A DNA stretch of 64,000 nt, from positions 124,001 to 188,000 of the forward strand of contig NZ_MDJD01000034.1 in assembly GCF_001747085.1 (NCBI RefSeq), read 5' to 3'. Below are positions 1-8,652 of the stretch, piece after piece. Positions within the stretch are counted from its first letter, which is position 1. Every line of letters begins with the position of its first letter. The position numbers were made by a program, and so were the translations under genes. The DNA is from Flavivirga aquatica. Its GTDB lineage: Bacteria; Bacteroidota; Bacteroidia; Flavobacteriales; Flavobacteriaceae. The notes beneath the pieces were generated by a model. That model saw nothing but the letters and a program-made list of their open reading frames with translations. It was not told where the DNA came from and searched no databases.

Positions 1-2
1 CT

Positions 3-701
3 TTAAATGCTAAACGAATAGCGGCAGGTAAAGCAGCTATTACCTATACGGGTAGACCCTCATTTATAGACCAAATTATAATGAGTTTAAAAACAGTATT
101 TGCAGGGTTTCTATTAGCTTTAGTTATAGCTATTCCATTAGGTATATTTATAGGATTAAGTCCTACTTTAAAAAGTGCTTTTAACTGGTTTATTCAAATT
201 TTTAAACCTGTATCTCCAGTAGTATGGTATTTGTTAGTGTTTATGATTGTAAAAACTATTTTAATAGACTCTAACGACGATAGTTCATTTATTATTTCAT
301 TTATAAGTGTGGGTTTATGTTCTATGTGGGCAACATTAGTTAATACAGCAATGGGTGTGTCATCTGTAGATAAAGATTATATCAATGTTGCAAAGGTTTT
401 AAAGTTAGGACCATTTCAAAAAGTATTTAAAGTTATTTTACCATCTTCTTTACCTTTAATCTTTACAGGTTTAAAAATTACTTTATCTGTAGCATGGATG
501 GTATTAATTGCTATTGAATTATTAGCGCAAAGTCCAGGGTTAGGTTTATTTGTTTGGGAAGAATTTCAAAATGGAGCAAACGATTCTAATTCAAAAATTA
601 TTGTAGCTATGTTTGTTATAGGTATTATTGGATTTTTATTAGACAGAATTATGTTAACCATACAAAACGCAGTGTCTTTTGATAAGAATGAAGGGATTTA
701 A
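3..701 (+). CDS. nrtB: Nitrate-type ABC transporter permease, 5' partial (NrtB-like)
   Basis: Inner-membrane permease of an ABC importer of the nitrate/sulfonate/taurine class. The frame is open to the left edge of the window, so the ATG at 81 is internal and the gene begins outside; 232 residues are visible. The sequence is hydrophobic with several membrane helices and a cytoplasmic EAA-type loop (AKVLKLGPFQKVFKVILP) that docks on the ATPases. Two ATPase genes follow on the same strand, so the three form one transporter; a substrate-binding protein is expected upstream. Nitrate is inferred from the cluster layout; another anion is possible. Confidence 0.8.
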   Translation, partial: LNAKRIAAGKAAITYTGRPSFIDQIIMSLKTVFAGFLLALVIAIPLGIFIGLSPTLKSAFNWFIQIFKPVSPVVWYLLVFMIVKTILIDSNDDSSFIISFISVGLCSMWATLVNTAMGVSSVDKDYINVAKVLKLGPFQKVFKVILPSSLPLIFTGLKITLSVAWMVLIAIELLAQSPGLGLFVWEEFQNGANDSNSKIIVAMFVIGIIGFLLDRIMLTIQNAVSFDKNEGI

Positions 702-784
702 TGGTGATGAGGAAGTTGTATGGGAAAAGGAGTTAGTAAACAGGAAGAGATTGTTAGGTTTATCGAGAGACTGATGATTGTTGA

Positions 785-905
785 CTGGATTGCGTTAGGG
801 ATAGCAGAGGAAAGCCCGCAGTGAGGTACGAACGAGGACTTGTAACGTAAAGCCCGACCCTTGTGGTAACGCCCAAATAAGGATGGTTTGTTAAACTGTA
901 GAATC
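785..905 (+). ncRNA. Structured RNA between permease and ATPase genes, resembling the Flavo-1 motif
   Basis: This 270-bp gap has no credible gene but contains nested complementary segments: GCGTTA at 792-797 pairs with TAACGC at 867-872, GGG at 798-800 with CCC at 858-860, and TACG at 827-830 with CGTA at 846-849. The purine-rich, GC-richer text (AAAGCCCGCAGTGAGG, AAAGCCCGACCC) stands out from its surroundings and resembles, from memory, the Flavo-1 RNA motif of Flavobacteria. It could act as a leader or processing element that changes expression of the ATPases relative to the permease. The pairing is seen; the family name is recollection. Confidence 0.45.
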
Positions 906-970
906 GTGTAAATGAAACAAGCGATTAAATAAGTTAGCAAATTAACAATTCAACTAATAAACAATAAAAA

Positions 971-1816
971 ATGGCATATTTAGAATTAAATAACATAAAT
1001 AAAACATATGGTGAAAGCGATAGTGCTACGCAAGTACTTTCTAATATTAACTTATCTATAGAAGAAGGTGAGTTTGTAGCTATAGTAGGTTTTACAGGTA
1101 GTGGAAAAACAACCTTAGTAAATCTTATTAATGGATTGTTAGAGCCAACAAGTGGCGAGGTATTATTTAAAGGCGAGCCCGTTTCTGGAACCAGCCATGA
1201 GCGTGGCGTTATTTTTCAGAACTATTCGTTGTTACCATGGTTAACAGTTGGGCAAAACATTTTAATGGCAGTAAAAGAAGCTTTTCCTAAAAAAAGCAAA
1301 GTAGAGTTAAACGAAATAGTTGCAGATTATGTAGAGATGGTAAGTTTAACGCCAGCAATTAATAAACGCCCAAAAGAATTATCTGGTGGTATGCGTCAAC
1401 GTGTTGCTGTAGCAAGAGCTTTAGCTATGAAGCCAGAAATGATTATTATGGACGAGCCTCTTGGTGCATTAGATGCTTTAACACGTGGAAATCTTCAAGA
1501 TGAAATATTAAACATTTGGGGAAAAGATAAGCGTACAGCATTATTAATTACTAATGATGTAGATGAAGGACTTTATATGGCAGATCGTATTATTCCGCTA
1601 AAACCTGGGCCAAAGGCAACATTAGGACCAGAATTTAGAATTGATATTGAGCGACCAAGAGATAAAACCGAGTTAAACGACAACCCAAGTTATAAGAAAA
1701 CCAGAAATGCTATTATAGAGTATTTAATGGATATTGGTAATGCCCGTAAATCTGAAGCTAAAGCAGAAATTATACTTCCAGATTTAACACCAAAAGATTT
1801 TGTTAACCAGTTTTAA
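971..1816 (+). CDS. Nitrate-type ABC transporter ATP-binding subunit 1 (H-loop altered)
   Basis: ATPase subunit of the importer, 281 residues. Walker A is GFTGSGKTT (residues 40-48), the ABC signature LSGGM (137-141) and Walker B ends in DEP (161-163). The H-loop, normally THD, reads TND with Asn195 where the catalytic switch histidine belongs, whereas the next ATPase keeps THD. The pair therefore looks like an asymmetric heterodimer with one impaired ATP site. It is followed after 12 bp by the second ATPase and preceded by the structured RNA. NrtC- or NrtD-like is the best family label. Confidence 0.85.
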   Translation: MAYLELNNINKTYGESDSATQVLSNINLSIEEGEFVAIVGFTGSGKTTLVNLINGLLEPTSGEVLFKGEPVSGTSHERGVIFQNYSLLPWLTVGQNILMAVKEAFPKKSKVELNEIVADYVEMVSLTPAINKRPKELSGGMRQRVAVARALAMKPEMIIMDEPLGALDALTRGNLQDEILNIWGKDKRTALLITNDVDEGLYMADRIIPLKPGPKATLGPEFRIDIERPRDKTELNDNPSYKKTRNAIIEYLMDIGNARKSEAKAEIILPDLTPKDFVNQF

Positions 1817-1828
1817 AAAGCCGAAATT

Positions 1829-2653
1829 ATGAGTAGTATAATAAAAGAAACAAGTCGTGCAACACATAATGGTGTTTTTCCTTCTAACGAGGTTATGTTA
1901 GATTTAAAACAACTTAAAAAGGTGTACCCAACACCTAAAGGAGATTATGTGGTGTTGGAAGACTTAAATCTTCAAATTAGAAAAGAGGAGTTTGTTACCA
2001 TTATTGGACATTCTGGTTGCGGTAAAACAACCATGCTGTCAATGATTGCTGGATTAAACGAAATTTCGGGAGGACATATTTCGGTATTAGGAAAACACAT
2101 TAAAGGCCCAGGACCAGACAGAGGTGTTATTTTTCAAGCGCCAAGTTTAATGCCATGGATGACATCACTTCAAAATGTATTACTAGGCGTTAATCAAGTG
2201 TTTCCAGATGCTACAAAAGCGCAACGTAACGATATAGCTAAGTATTATTTGCAAAAAGTAGGTTTAGAAGATGCATTTAATAAAAAAGCCAGCGATTTAT
2301 CTCAAGGGATGCAACAACGTGTGGGTATAGCAAGAGCCTTTGCTATAAAACCAAAAGTTTTGCTGTTAGATGAGCCTTTTGGAATGTTAGATTCGTTAAC
2401 GAGAGGCGAATTACAAGATACTTTAATTGAAATTTGGAATAAGGAAAAAATTACAGCAGTTATGATTACGCACGATGTTGATGAGGCTATTTTTTTAGCA
2501 GATCGAGTTGTGATGATGACTAGCGGACCTAAAGCGAAAATTGGTGATATTTTGGATATTAATTTTGAAAGACCAAGAACGCGTAAAGCGGTTTTAGAAA
2601 ATGATAATTATTACGAATACAGAAAGCATTTAATAGACTTTTTGGAACATTAA
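1829..2653 (+). CDS. Nitrate-type ABC transporter ATP-binding subunit 2
   Basis: Second ATPase subunit, 274 residues, with complete motifs: Walker A GHSGCGKTT (60-68), signature variant LSQGM (157-161), Walker B ending DEP (181-183) and an intact H-loop THD with His215. It is related to but clearly diverged from the preceding gene, fitting a heterodimeric ATPase driving one permease. Both ATPases share the segment GPGPDRGV/SHERGV-IFQ after the Walker A region, typical of the nitrate/taurine branch. No regulatory solute-binding extension like that of cyanobacterial NrtC is present. Confidence 0.87.
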   Translation: MSSIIKETSRATHNGVFPSNEVMLDLKQLKKVYPTPKGDYVVLEDLNLQIRKEEFVTIIGHSGCGKTTMLSMIAGLNEISGGHISVLGKHIKGPGPDRGVIFQAPSLMPWMTSLQNVLLGVNQVFPDATKAQRNDIAKYYLQKVGLEDAFNKKASDLSQGMQQRVGIARAFAIKPKVLLLDEPFGMLDSLTRGELQDTLIEIWNKEKITAVMITHDVDEAIFLADRVVMMTSGPKAKIGDILDINFERPRTRKAVLENDNYYEYRKHLIDFLEH

Positions 2654-2705
2654 AAAGAAGTACAATCACTATTATAGATAGTAGAATAGTGTCAATTTAA
2701 GTAAA

Positions 2706-2721
2706 TATGATATTTGTCATA
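2706..2721. promoter_or_regulatory. Crp/Fnr-like palindrome upstream of the porin gene
   Basis: The sequence TATGA-tatttg-TCATA is a perfect dyad with a 6-nt spacer, the geometry of Crp/Fnr-family operators (TGTGA-N6-TCACA). It lies about 100 bp before the porin gene in the 170-bp gap after the ATPases. A regulator responding to nitrogen oxides or oxygen would make sense for a nitrate cluster, but the regulator is not in this window. Confidence 0.35.
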
Positions 2722-2823
2722 ATTAGATAGTAATTTCACTAATATATTTGCTAGAAACGGGGATAAATTTTAGTAAAAAAGTATTTACAAAATTAAAAAG
2801 AATAGTAATTTAAAATTAAAAAA

Positions 2824-4101
2824 ATGAAAAAACAATATTTATTAGTAGGGGTTTTGGTATTTATAATGCAATTTGCTCAAGCACAATTTACTTTGGATGG
2901 TGAGTTAAGACCTAGAACTGAGTATAGAAATGGATTTGGGAGTTTAATTGCAGACGATGCCGATGCAGGTTTTGGTATCTCTACAAGAATGCGTTTAAAT
3001 GCTGGATATACTACAGATGCATATAAGTTTTATGTTAGTTTACAAGATGTTTTGGTTTGGGGAGAAAACAGACAAATTTTACCATACGATCAAAACAATT
3101 CTTTTGCTGTATTTCAAGCATGGGCAGCCATTAATTTAGGTGAAGGATTTTCTACTAAATTAGGACGTCAAGTGATTTCTTATGATGACCAAAGAATATT
3201 TGGAGGGTTAGATTGGGCACAACAAGGACGTAACCATGATGCAGCGTTATTAAAATATAAAAAGGATAAGTTTATAATAGATGTTGGTTTAGCATTTAGT
3301 CAAGATTATTCAAATCCTACTGGATTTCAATCTGTAGGGACAGGGTACAATACTACAGGGTTCTTTTCTTATAAATCGATGCAGTATTTATATTTAAAAC
3401 AAGCTTGGGAGAAATTTTCAGGGAGTTTATTATTGTTAAATAATGGTTTTCAAGAGTTTGATGTAGATGATGCTCCAGATGGAACAAGCAATTTACAAAC
3501 TTTAGGAACACATTTAAATTATAAGGCAGGAAACTTTGGTCTTGCAGTAAATGCATTTGTGCAAACAGGAAAAAGACAAGGTAAAGTAGATGTAAAAAGT
3601 GCGTACCTTTTAGGTTTAGATGCAACATATAAAGTATCTCCTAAAGTAGGTTTAGGAGCAGGTGTTGAAGTTATTAGTGGTAATGATGAAGATCCAGGAG
3701 AAACTGGAGCGTTCTTTCCTTTGTATGGAACCAATCATAAATTTAATGGATTTATGGATTACTTTTACGTAGGTAATCATGGAAACTCTGTAGGTTTATT
3801 TGATGTTCACGTAAGCGCTAACTTTAAATTAGGTGAAAAATCTAGCCTTTTAGTAAAAGCATTAAATTTTAGTGGAGAAAAGGAATTACCTAGTGGAGAA
3901 AAATCTTTAGGAACAGAACTAGATCTTGTGTTTTCTCAAGGGTTTAAAGGGTATACTTTAAAGTTAGGGTACTCACAAATGTTTGCTAGCGATGGTATGT
4001 ATGAGCTTAAAGGTATTACTAAAGATGCTGCTGCAGATATACAAAACTGGGGATGGGCTATGTTAATTATAAAACCTAAATTTTTAAATGGAACAAAATA
4101 A
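2824..4101 (+). CDS. Alginate-export-family outer membrane porin
   Basis: Outer-membrane beta-barrel of 425 residues with a signal peptide (residues 1-20, cleavage after AQA). The remainder alternates short amphipathic strands and glycine-rich turns. The motifs LRPRTEYRNG near the start and GRQVISYDDQRIFGG around residues 116-130 are characteristic of the alginate-export domain family. In Bacteroidota such porins often sit beside nitrate-assimilation genes, where an anion channel would supply the ABC importer; that role is inferred. A strong terminator follows. It ends in a short Lys-rich tail without a T9SS signal, as expected for a barrel inserted by the BAM pathway. Confidence 0.75.
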   Translation: MKKQYLLVGVLVFIMQFAQAQFTLDGELRPRTEYRNGFGSLIADDADAGFGISTRMRLNAGYTTDAYKFYVSLQDVLVWGENRQILPYDQNNSFAVFQAWAAINLGEGFSTKLGRQVISYDDQRIFGGLDWAQQGRNHDAALLKYKKDKFIIDVGLAFSQDYSNPTGFQSVGTGYNTTGFFSYKSMQYLYLKQAWEKFSGSLLLLNNGFQEFDVDDAPDGTSNLQTLGTHLNYKAGNFGLAVNAFVQTGKRQGKVDVKSAYLLGLDATYKVSPKVGLGAGVEVISGNDEDPGETGAFFPLYGTNHKFNGFMDYFYVGNHGNSVGLFDVHVSANFKLGEKSSLLVKALNFSGEKELPSGEKSLGTELDLVFSQGFKGYTLKLGYSQMFASDGMYELKGITKDAAADIQNWGWAMLIIKPKFLNGTK

Positions 4102-4137
4102 GTTGAGTGACTAGCCTATTTTAATTTTCCAATTAAA

Positions 4138-4166
4138 AAAATCCCGCTTTTTGCGGGATTTTTTTA
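4138..4166 (+). terminator. Rho-independent terminator after the nitrate/porin cluster
   Basis: ATCCCGC (4141-4147) and GCGGGAT (4153-4159) form a GC-rich stem around a 5-T loop, preceded by A residues and followed by a T run, so it could act in both directions. Confidence 0.92.
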
Positions 4167-4503
4167 TGTATTAATAGTAAGGCTTTAAACATTGTTTAAG
4201 TGATTTCAATAGTATAAAGATCGTTTTGTAGCAAAGAGTAAACTGTCATGCTATAAAAGAGAAACTTACTGAATAGATAGTATAACAAAAATGCCTGAAG
4301 ATTTATCGAGATTTTTGTCTATAATATCATGGCAAAAAACGTAAATAGATAAATTAAAATTGACAGGAACGAATGTTTTTTCTTTATTTTTTTATAATTC
4401 ATGAATTGTAGGTAGAATACCTGATTATTATACGAATAAATTTTTTTTATGTATGAAAATAAGTCATTATATTAGCAACAGCTATTAATAATGAAAATAA
4501 AAT
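4167..4503. other. Intergenic stretch between nitrate cluster and T6SS effector island
   Basis: This 337-bp stretch is AT-rich and has stops in all frames. I see no RNA gene or convincing operator. The last 60 bp, just before the decayed effector gene, presumably hold its promoter, but no clear flavobacterial -33/-7 pair (TTG / TAnnTTTG) stands out. Confidence 0.5.
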
Positions 4504-5528
4504 ATGTTTGAACTTCGCCCCGGAGAAACATTAATACATAGTGAAAGAAACCTACCATTAATAGGTTTGTTTGGAACAAGCGCAAATAACGCTTATAATT
4601 TGTATTTTACCCAAAATGACTCCTCCAAAAATTACACCCTTATTATTTATATGGATATCCAATTTATCTTTATTTCAAGTAAGGATGAAGAATGGTCTAC
4701 TTACGAAAAAACAACATTTATAGATCAATTTAAAGAAGACATGCAAGTGGTATGGGGAGGAAAATTAATAAAAACCCTTGAGGATGTTAGTTTAGTGTAT
4801 AACGAAGTCCGTTTTAATACAGGGGAAGAAGGTCATTCTGTAAATAAACATTGGGAAATTAAAGTAAGAAAAACTGAAAAAGGAAAAGTTTCTATAAGCT
4901 ATATAAATCCAACTACAGGAGATGTGCAATTAGATAGTGATGATTTTATACCAATATATAAAGGACATTTTCCTGTGCAGCGCATTATGGTGGATGAATT
5001 TGGGCATATATTAGGCTTAAATGATGAATATAAGCAAGGTCTCTTTGTTGAAGATTACTTGTCTATAATAAATACGGGAGAACCACTAAAAGATAGGTGT
5101 CAATCATCAGGATGGCTAGAAGAAAGCGAAACAACAACATTAAAAGAAAAATTATAAGAACAAATTAAAGGTCGAATACAAGAACAAATCAATGAGTAAA
5201 AAAATAGTTTTTATTGTTTTAACGAGCATGAATCTGTTTTTTCGAGTTGTATAAATACAGAACAAATAGTACAATCTCAATTTATAGAAGTAGAATACTT
5301 TAAAGTAGACAGATTCAAAAGTTTTTTTAAATATGAGTCCTTGACTTTTAATGTATAGCATCTTTTAGAACTTGGAGAAAAAATAATACTTAATAAAGCC
5401 ATTTAAAGTTGGTCAAGACCCATTGATATACAGTATAAATATAGAGAATTACAAATAAGACAGTACTGGAATTAGTTAATAGCAAACCAATTAATTCAGA
5501 TAATGTCTGGAGATTATATTTTGAATAA
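4504..5528 (+). pseudogene. Decayed zinc-metallopeptidase-like protein upstream of vgrG
   Basis: The first 217 codons are open. Residues 164-176 read DEFGHILGLNDEY, followed by YLSIINTGEPLKDR. This matches the zinc-metallopeptidase pattern HEfGHxlGLxDEY...siMNxG, but the first zinc histidine is Asp164. After the stop at 5155 the same frame continues to read like protein (EQIKGRIQEQINE, then FIEVEYFKVDRFKSFF, then RPIDIQYKYRELQIRQYW) through further stops at 5197, about 5353 and beyond. After a shift of frame it ends NVWRLYFE-stop at 5526-5528. The gene thus seems to have lost both catalysis and its C-terminal third. Its place before vgrG suggests a former T6SS effector. A short functional protein from 4504-5157 cannot be excluded. 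Confidence 0.55.
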
Positions 5529-5542
5529 AAAAATACAATACA

Positions 5543-7270
5543 ATGAAAGTTAAAACAAGTTTAAGTATTGACGGAAAACATATTGATTTATTTCGTAAAA
5601 TACGTCTCACCCAACAAATAAATGACCATCATTCTTTTGAGATTATTCTCGACCAAAATGTTATTGAAAACGAAGGCGGTCATACCATTGATAAATCGAA
5701 AGAATGGCTTGGTAGGCCAGTTGTAATCTCTTTTGATGAAAAAGAATTTTTAGGTGTTATAACAGATATAGAGTTAAACCATGCAAATGGCCATAGTGGG
5801 CAACTTGTAATAAGTGGTTTTTCCAAAACCATATTATTAGAATCTGGAAAACACATGCAATCATGGTTAGATAAAACCCTAACTAATATTGTAACAGAAG
5901 TAGTAGATGCAGCAGGTATTGAAGCAGAAATAGCACCAGTTTTTAAATCAAAAATTGAATACCAATCTCAATATAACGAAACTCATTTTCAATTTATACA
6001 AAGATTAGCCAAACAATACCATGAGTTTTTCTTCTATGATGGGATTAAGCTTGTCTTTGGCAGGCCAAGTGCAGAATCACCAATACATGTAGAATATGGT
6101 AAAGACCTTTCTAATGTAAATATTAGTATAAAAACAAAACCCAATAGGTCTAATGTATTTTCTTATAATTCTTTAGACGATTTAAATAACGAGACAACAA
6201 CCAAAGATGATGTTGCAGGGCTTAATGAGTTAGGCATGCATGCTTTTAATACATCGAATGAAATTTTTAAAATAAAAACAAATAATATAGCTCCTGCACG
6301 TGTTTCCGATAAAAGCCAGATAGAAGCACACATTAAAAATTTACAAGCAGAAGCAGTAGCATCTTTAAGTACGCTTACAGCACGTAGCCAAAAGCAAGGC
6401 CTAGGAATTGGAAGTGTAATAAAAGTAAGTTCCGCTTTGGCAAACGGAAAAAGTTTTGATATTAAAAATTATGGCGAGTACCTAATAACCGCTATAACAC
6501 ATACCGTTATAGGTTTAGGGAATTATAGAAATTCTTTTGAGGCTATTTCTTCTGGTGTAGAAGTACTACCAGCTCCAGATGTAGATATGCCAGTTGCGCA
6601 TGCACAAATAGCCACTGTATTATCTAACGAAGACCCAAAGAAAAAAGGACGGGTACAAGTAAAATTTCAATGGCAAAAAAATGTCATGAAAACAGGGTGG
6701 TTGCGTGTTATGTCTCCAGATGCAGGTAAAAGCGATTTAGTAGGAACTAATCGTGGTTTTGTGTTTATTCCAGAAGAAGGCGATACCGTAATGGTAGGCT
6801 TCCGTTATAACGACCCCAATAGACCTTTTGTAATGGGGAGTATGTTTAATGGTACAACAGGAGCAGGAGGTAGCGATGCTAATAAAATAAAAAGCTTAAC
6901 AACACGAAGTGGTGCAACTATTACTATAGATGATAACGAAAGTAAAGGTAAAGTAACCGTTAGCGACCCAAGTGGTAATACCATTACACTTAATGGAGAC
7001 GAAACCATTACCATTTCGGCACCAAAAAGCATTACCATAAGTTCTAAAGAAATTAATGTATTAGGAAAAGATAAAATACATTTAGAAAGTAAAGAAGTAA
7101 CTATTGTAGGTACAGATAGTATTAAAAACTCAAGTGACACTTTAGTTGAAACACAATCGCCAAAAATATCTACAAGTTCTGATGCTACAGAAATTATCGC
7201 CACCAAAACAATAGATATACAAGGTGCGAAAATAACAAATTTAAAAGGTGACATTGTAAATTTAAATTAA
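5543..7270 (+). CDS. vgrG: VgrG, type VI secretion tip spike protein
   Basis: Tip of the T6SS needle, 575 residues. The N-terminal ~340 residues form the phage gp27-like base (SLSIDGKHIDLFRKIRL..., FIQRLAKQYHEFFFYDG). The segment from about residue 350 (HAQIATVLSNEDPKKKGRVQ) is the gp5-type OB domain, with WLRVMSP and GFVFIPEEGDTVMVGF typical of the family. The last ~100 residues are a beta-helical spike rich in T, S and I (TITIDDNESKGKVTV). No extra effector domain follows. The next gene begins 10 bp downstream, then the Rhs effector, so this VgrG probably delivers it. No sheath or baseplate genes are in the window. Confidence 0.93.
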   Translation: MKVKTSLSIDGKHIDLFRKIRLTQQINDHHSFEIILDQNVIENEGGHTIDKSKEWLGRPVVISFDEKEFLGVITDIELNHANGHSGQLVISGFSKTILLESGKHMQSWLDKTLTNIVTEVVDAAGIEAEIAPVFKSKIEYQSQYNETHFQFIQRLAKQYHEFFFYDGIKLVFGRPSAESPIHVEYGKDLSNVNISIKTKPNRSNVFSYNSLDDLNNETTTKDDVAGLNELGMHAFNTSNEIFKIKTNNIAPARVSDKSQIEAHIKNLQAEAVASLSTLTARSQKQGLGIGSVIKVSSALANGKSFDIKNYGEYLITAITHTVIGLGNYRNSFEAISSGVEVLPAPDVDMPVAHAQIATVLSNEDPKKKGRVQVKFQWQKNVMKTGWLRVMSPDAGKSDLVGTNRGFVFIPEEGDTVMVGFRYNDPNRPFVMGSMFNGTTGAGGSDANKIKSLTTRSGATITIDDNESKGKVTVSDPSGNTITLNGDETITISAPKSITISSKEINVLGKDKIHLESKEVTIVGTDSIKNSSDTLVETQSPKISTSSDATEIIATKTIDIQGAKITNLKGDIVNLN

Positions 7271-7280
7271 GAGACCTTTA

Positions 7281-8639
7281 ATGAGTAACGAACACAACCC
7301 CATTGCACAACGTATTAATTTACTTCAAGATTTATGGATACAACAACGTTTATTAAAACCCAAAGCTCAATTTATACGTTGGTTAATTGACGAACCAGAT
7401 GTACCATTGGTAAACGGGTTTTATAAATTAGAATCTTCGCCTTATGGTAAAATAGATGAAACTTTGGTTGTTATGCTTACAGATTTTGATACCATAACAA
7501 CGTTTTCCTATGATTTAGCAAAAGATTGGTTAACGGCATATAAAAAAGATGCCGAAAAATATCCAGAATTACAATGGCCAGATTTTGAATTGTTACATGC
7601 TTCATTTAAACAAATAGATAAAGAGAACACAGAAGCATCAAATGTTTTTTTAGTAGAACTATTCACTAAATTTAAAACCTACGAAGGCAAACAAACACCC
7701 TTATTTATAGGAGTGAACCCTAGAAAGGTTACAAGTTATAATGAGTTATGTGTTTGGATTTGCAATATTATAGAACAATTACCACAAAATATAGGCCTTT
7801 TAGTAACAGACTATAAAGCCAATAACTTTTATGAAGCCGTTTTTACTAACAAAGAAGCCCTTTTCGAAAAACAAACCATTAGCTTAAAAAACCAAAACAT
7901 ACAAGGAGCATATACCAAGTTAATGACCCAAGGCAACCCTAACGACCCAGAAGTTGCCTTTAGAAAGTGTATGATAAAAATGGGAGAGGCAGCCACTAAA
8001 GGCCATCAAGAAAAACTTATTAATTGGGGCGAAAAAGGACTTAACATAGCCAAACAAACCACAAATTTATCTTTTTGGGCATCGGCACACCTTATATACG
8101 TAGGTCATTTATTTGGTTTTAAAGATACCCCGCGTATTAACCATTTATTAGATAAAGGCATAAAAATAGGTCATAAAAACCTAGAAGACAAAGCCCTGCT
8201 AGGCGTTACTCTTCAACTTTACAGCTATAAAGCAGCCTATTATAGTTTTATAAATAAAAAAGAAGACGCCCTAAATTGGTTTTTAAAACAAGCCACATTA
8301 GCACAAGAAAACAACGAAAACTATATCACAGTAACAGCATATAAAAATGCCATTTTATTAGCAGATCAAAATAAAAAAATAAGTGAGATGCAAGACATTA
8401 TTCCTGTAGCTTTTCAAACAGGTTATGTTATAGAAGATGATACCTTAAAAAACACAGAGTTTGCATACATCGCAAGCTATTATGTAAACATGTTGCATGA
8501 AAAAGAAGAAGAAACACCTCAAATAAAAGCCGAGTTAGAAGCTATAAATAAACGCATGTCTCATTTATTTGGAGAAACATGGGAGCACCAAGCAAAAGAT
8601 TTAAGGAAGCAAATAAAAGACAAAGAATTAGTATCATAA
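7281..8639 (+). CDS. Uncharacterised protein between VgrG and Rhs effector; probable loading adaptor
   Basis: A 452-residue soluble protein without signal peptide or membrane segment. I do not recognise a named domain. The N-terminal half is mixed alpha/beta (LVVMLTDFDTITTFSYDLAKDWL); the C-terminal half, from about residue 215, is helical with TPR-like pairs (YSYKAAYYSFINKKEDALNWFLKQATLAQ). It lies 10 bp after vgrG and 13 bp before the rhs gene. In proteobacterial systems DUF4123, DUF1795/EagR or DUF2169 adaptors occupy this position, and none is present here. An adaptor/chaperone role linking effector to VgrG is inferred from position only. Confidence 0.6.
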   Translation: MSNEHNPIAQRINLLQDLWIQQRLLKPKAQFIRWLIDEPDVPLVNGFYKLESSPYGKIDETLVVMLTDFDTITTFSYDLAKDWLTAYKKDAEKYPELQWPDFELLHASFKQIDKENTEASNVFLVELFTKFKTYEGKQTPLFIGVNPRKVTSYNELCVWICNIIEQLPQNIGLLVTDYKANNFYEAVFTNKEALFEKQTISLKNQNIQGAYTKLMTQGNPNDPEVAFRKCMIKMGEAATKGHQEKLINWGEKGLNIAKQTTNLSFWASAHLIYVGHLFGFKDTPRINHLLDKGIKIGHKNLEDKALLGVTLQLYSYKAAYYSFINKKEDALNWFLKQATLAQENNENYITVTAYKNAILLADQNKKISEMQDIIPVAFQTGYVIEDDTLKNTEFAYIASYYVNMLHEKEEETPQIKAELEAINKRMSHLFGETWEHQAKDLRKQIKDKELVS

Positions 8640-8652
8640 TACCCCAATCACT

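Noticed and set aside
698..940. An 80-codon minus-strand frame after the permease
   Set aside because: It overlays the foldable RNA segment; its translation has no protein-like pattern.
6805..7254. A 149-codon minus-strand frame antisense to the VgrG C-terminus
   Set aside because: It mirrors the repetitive beta-spike codons of vgrG and has no homology that I recognise.
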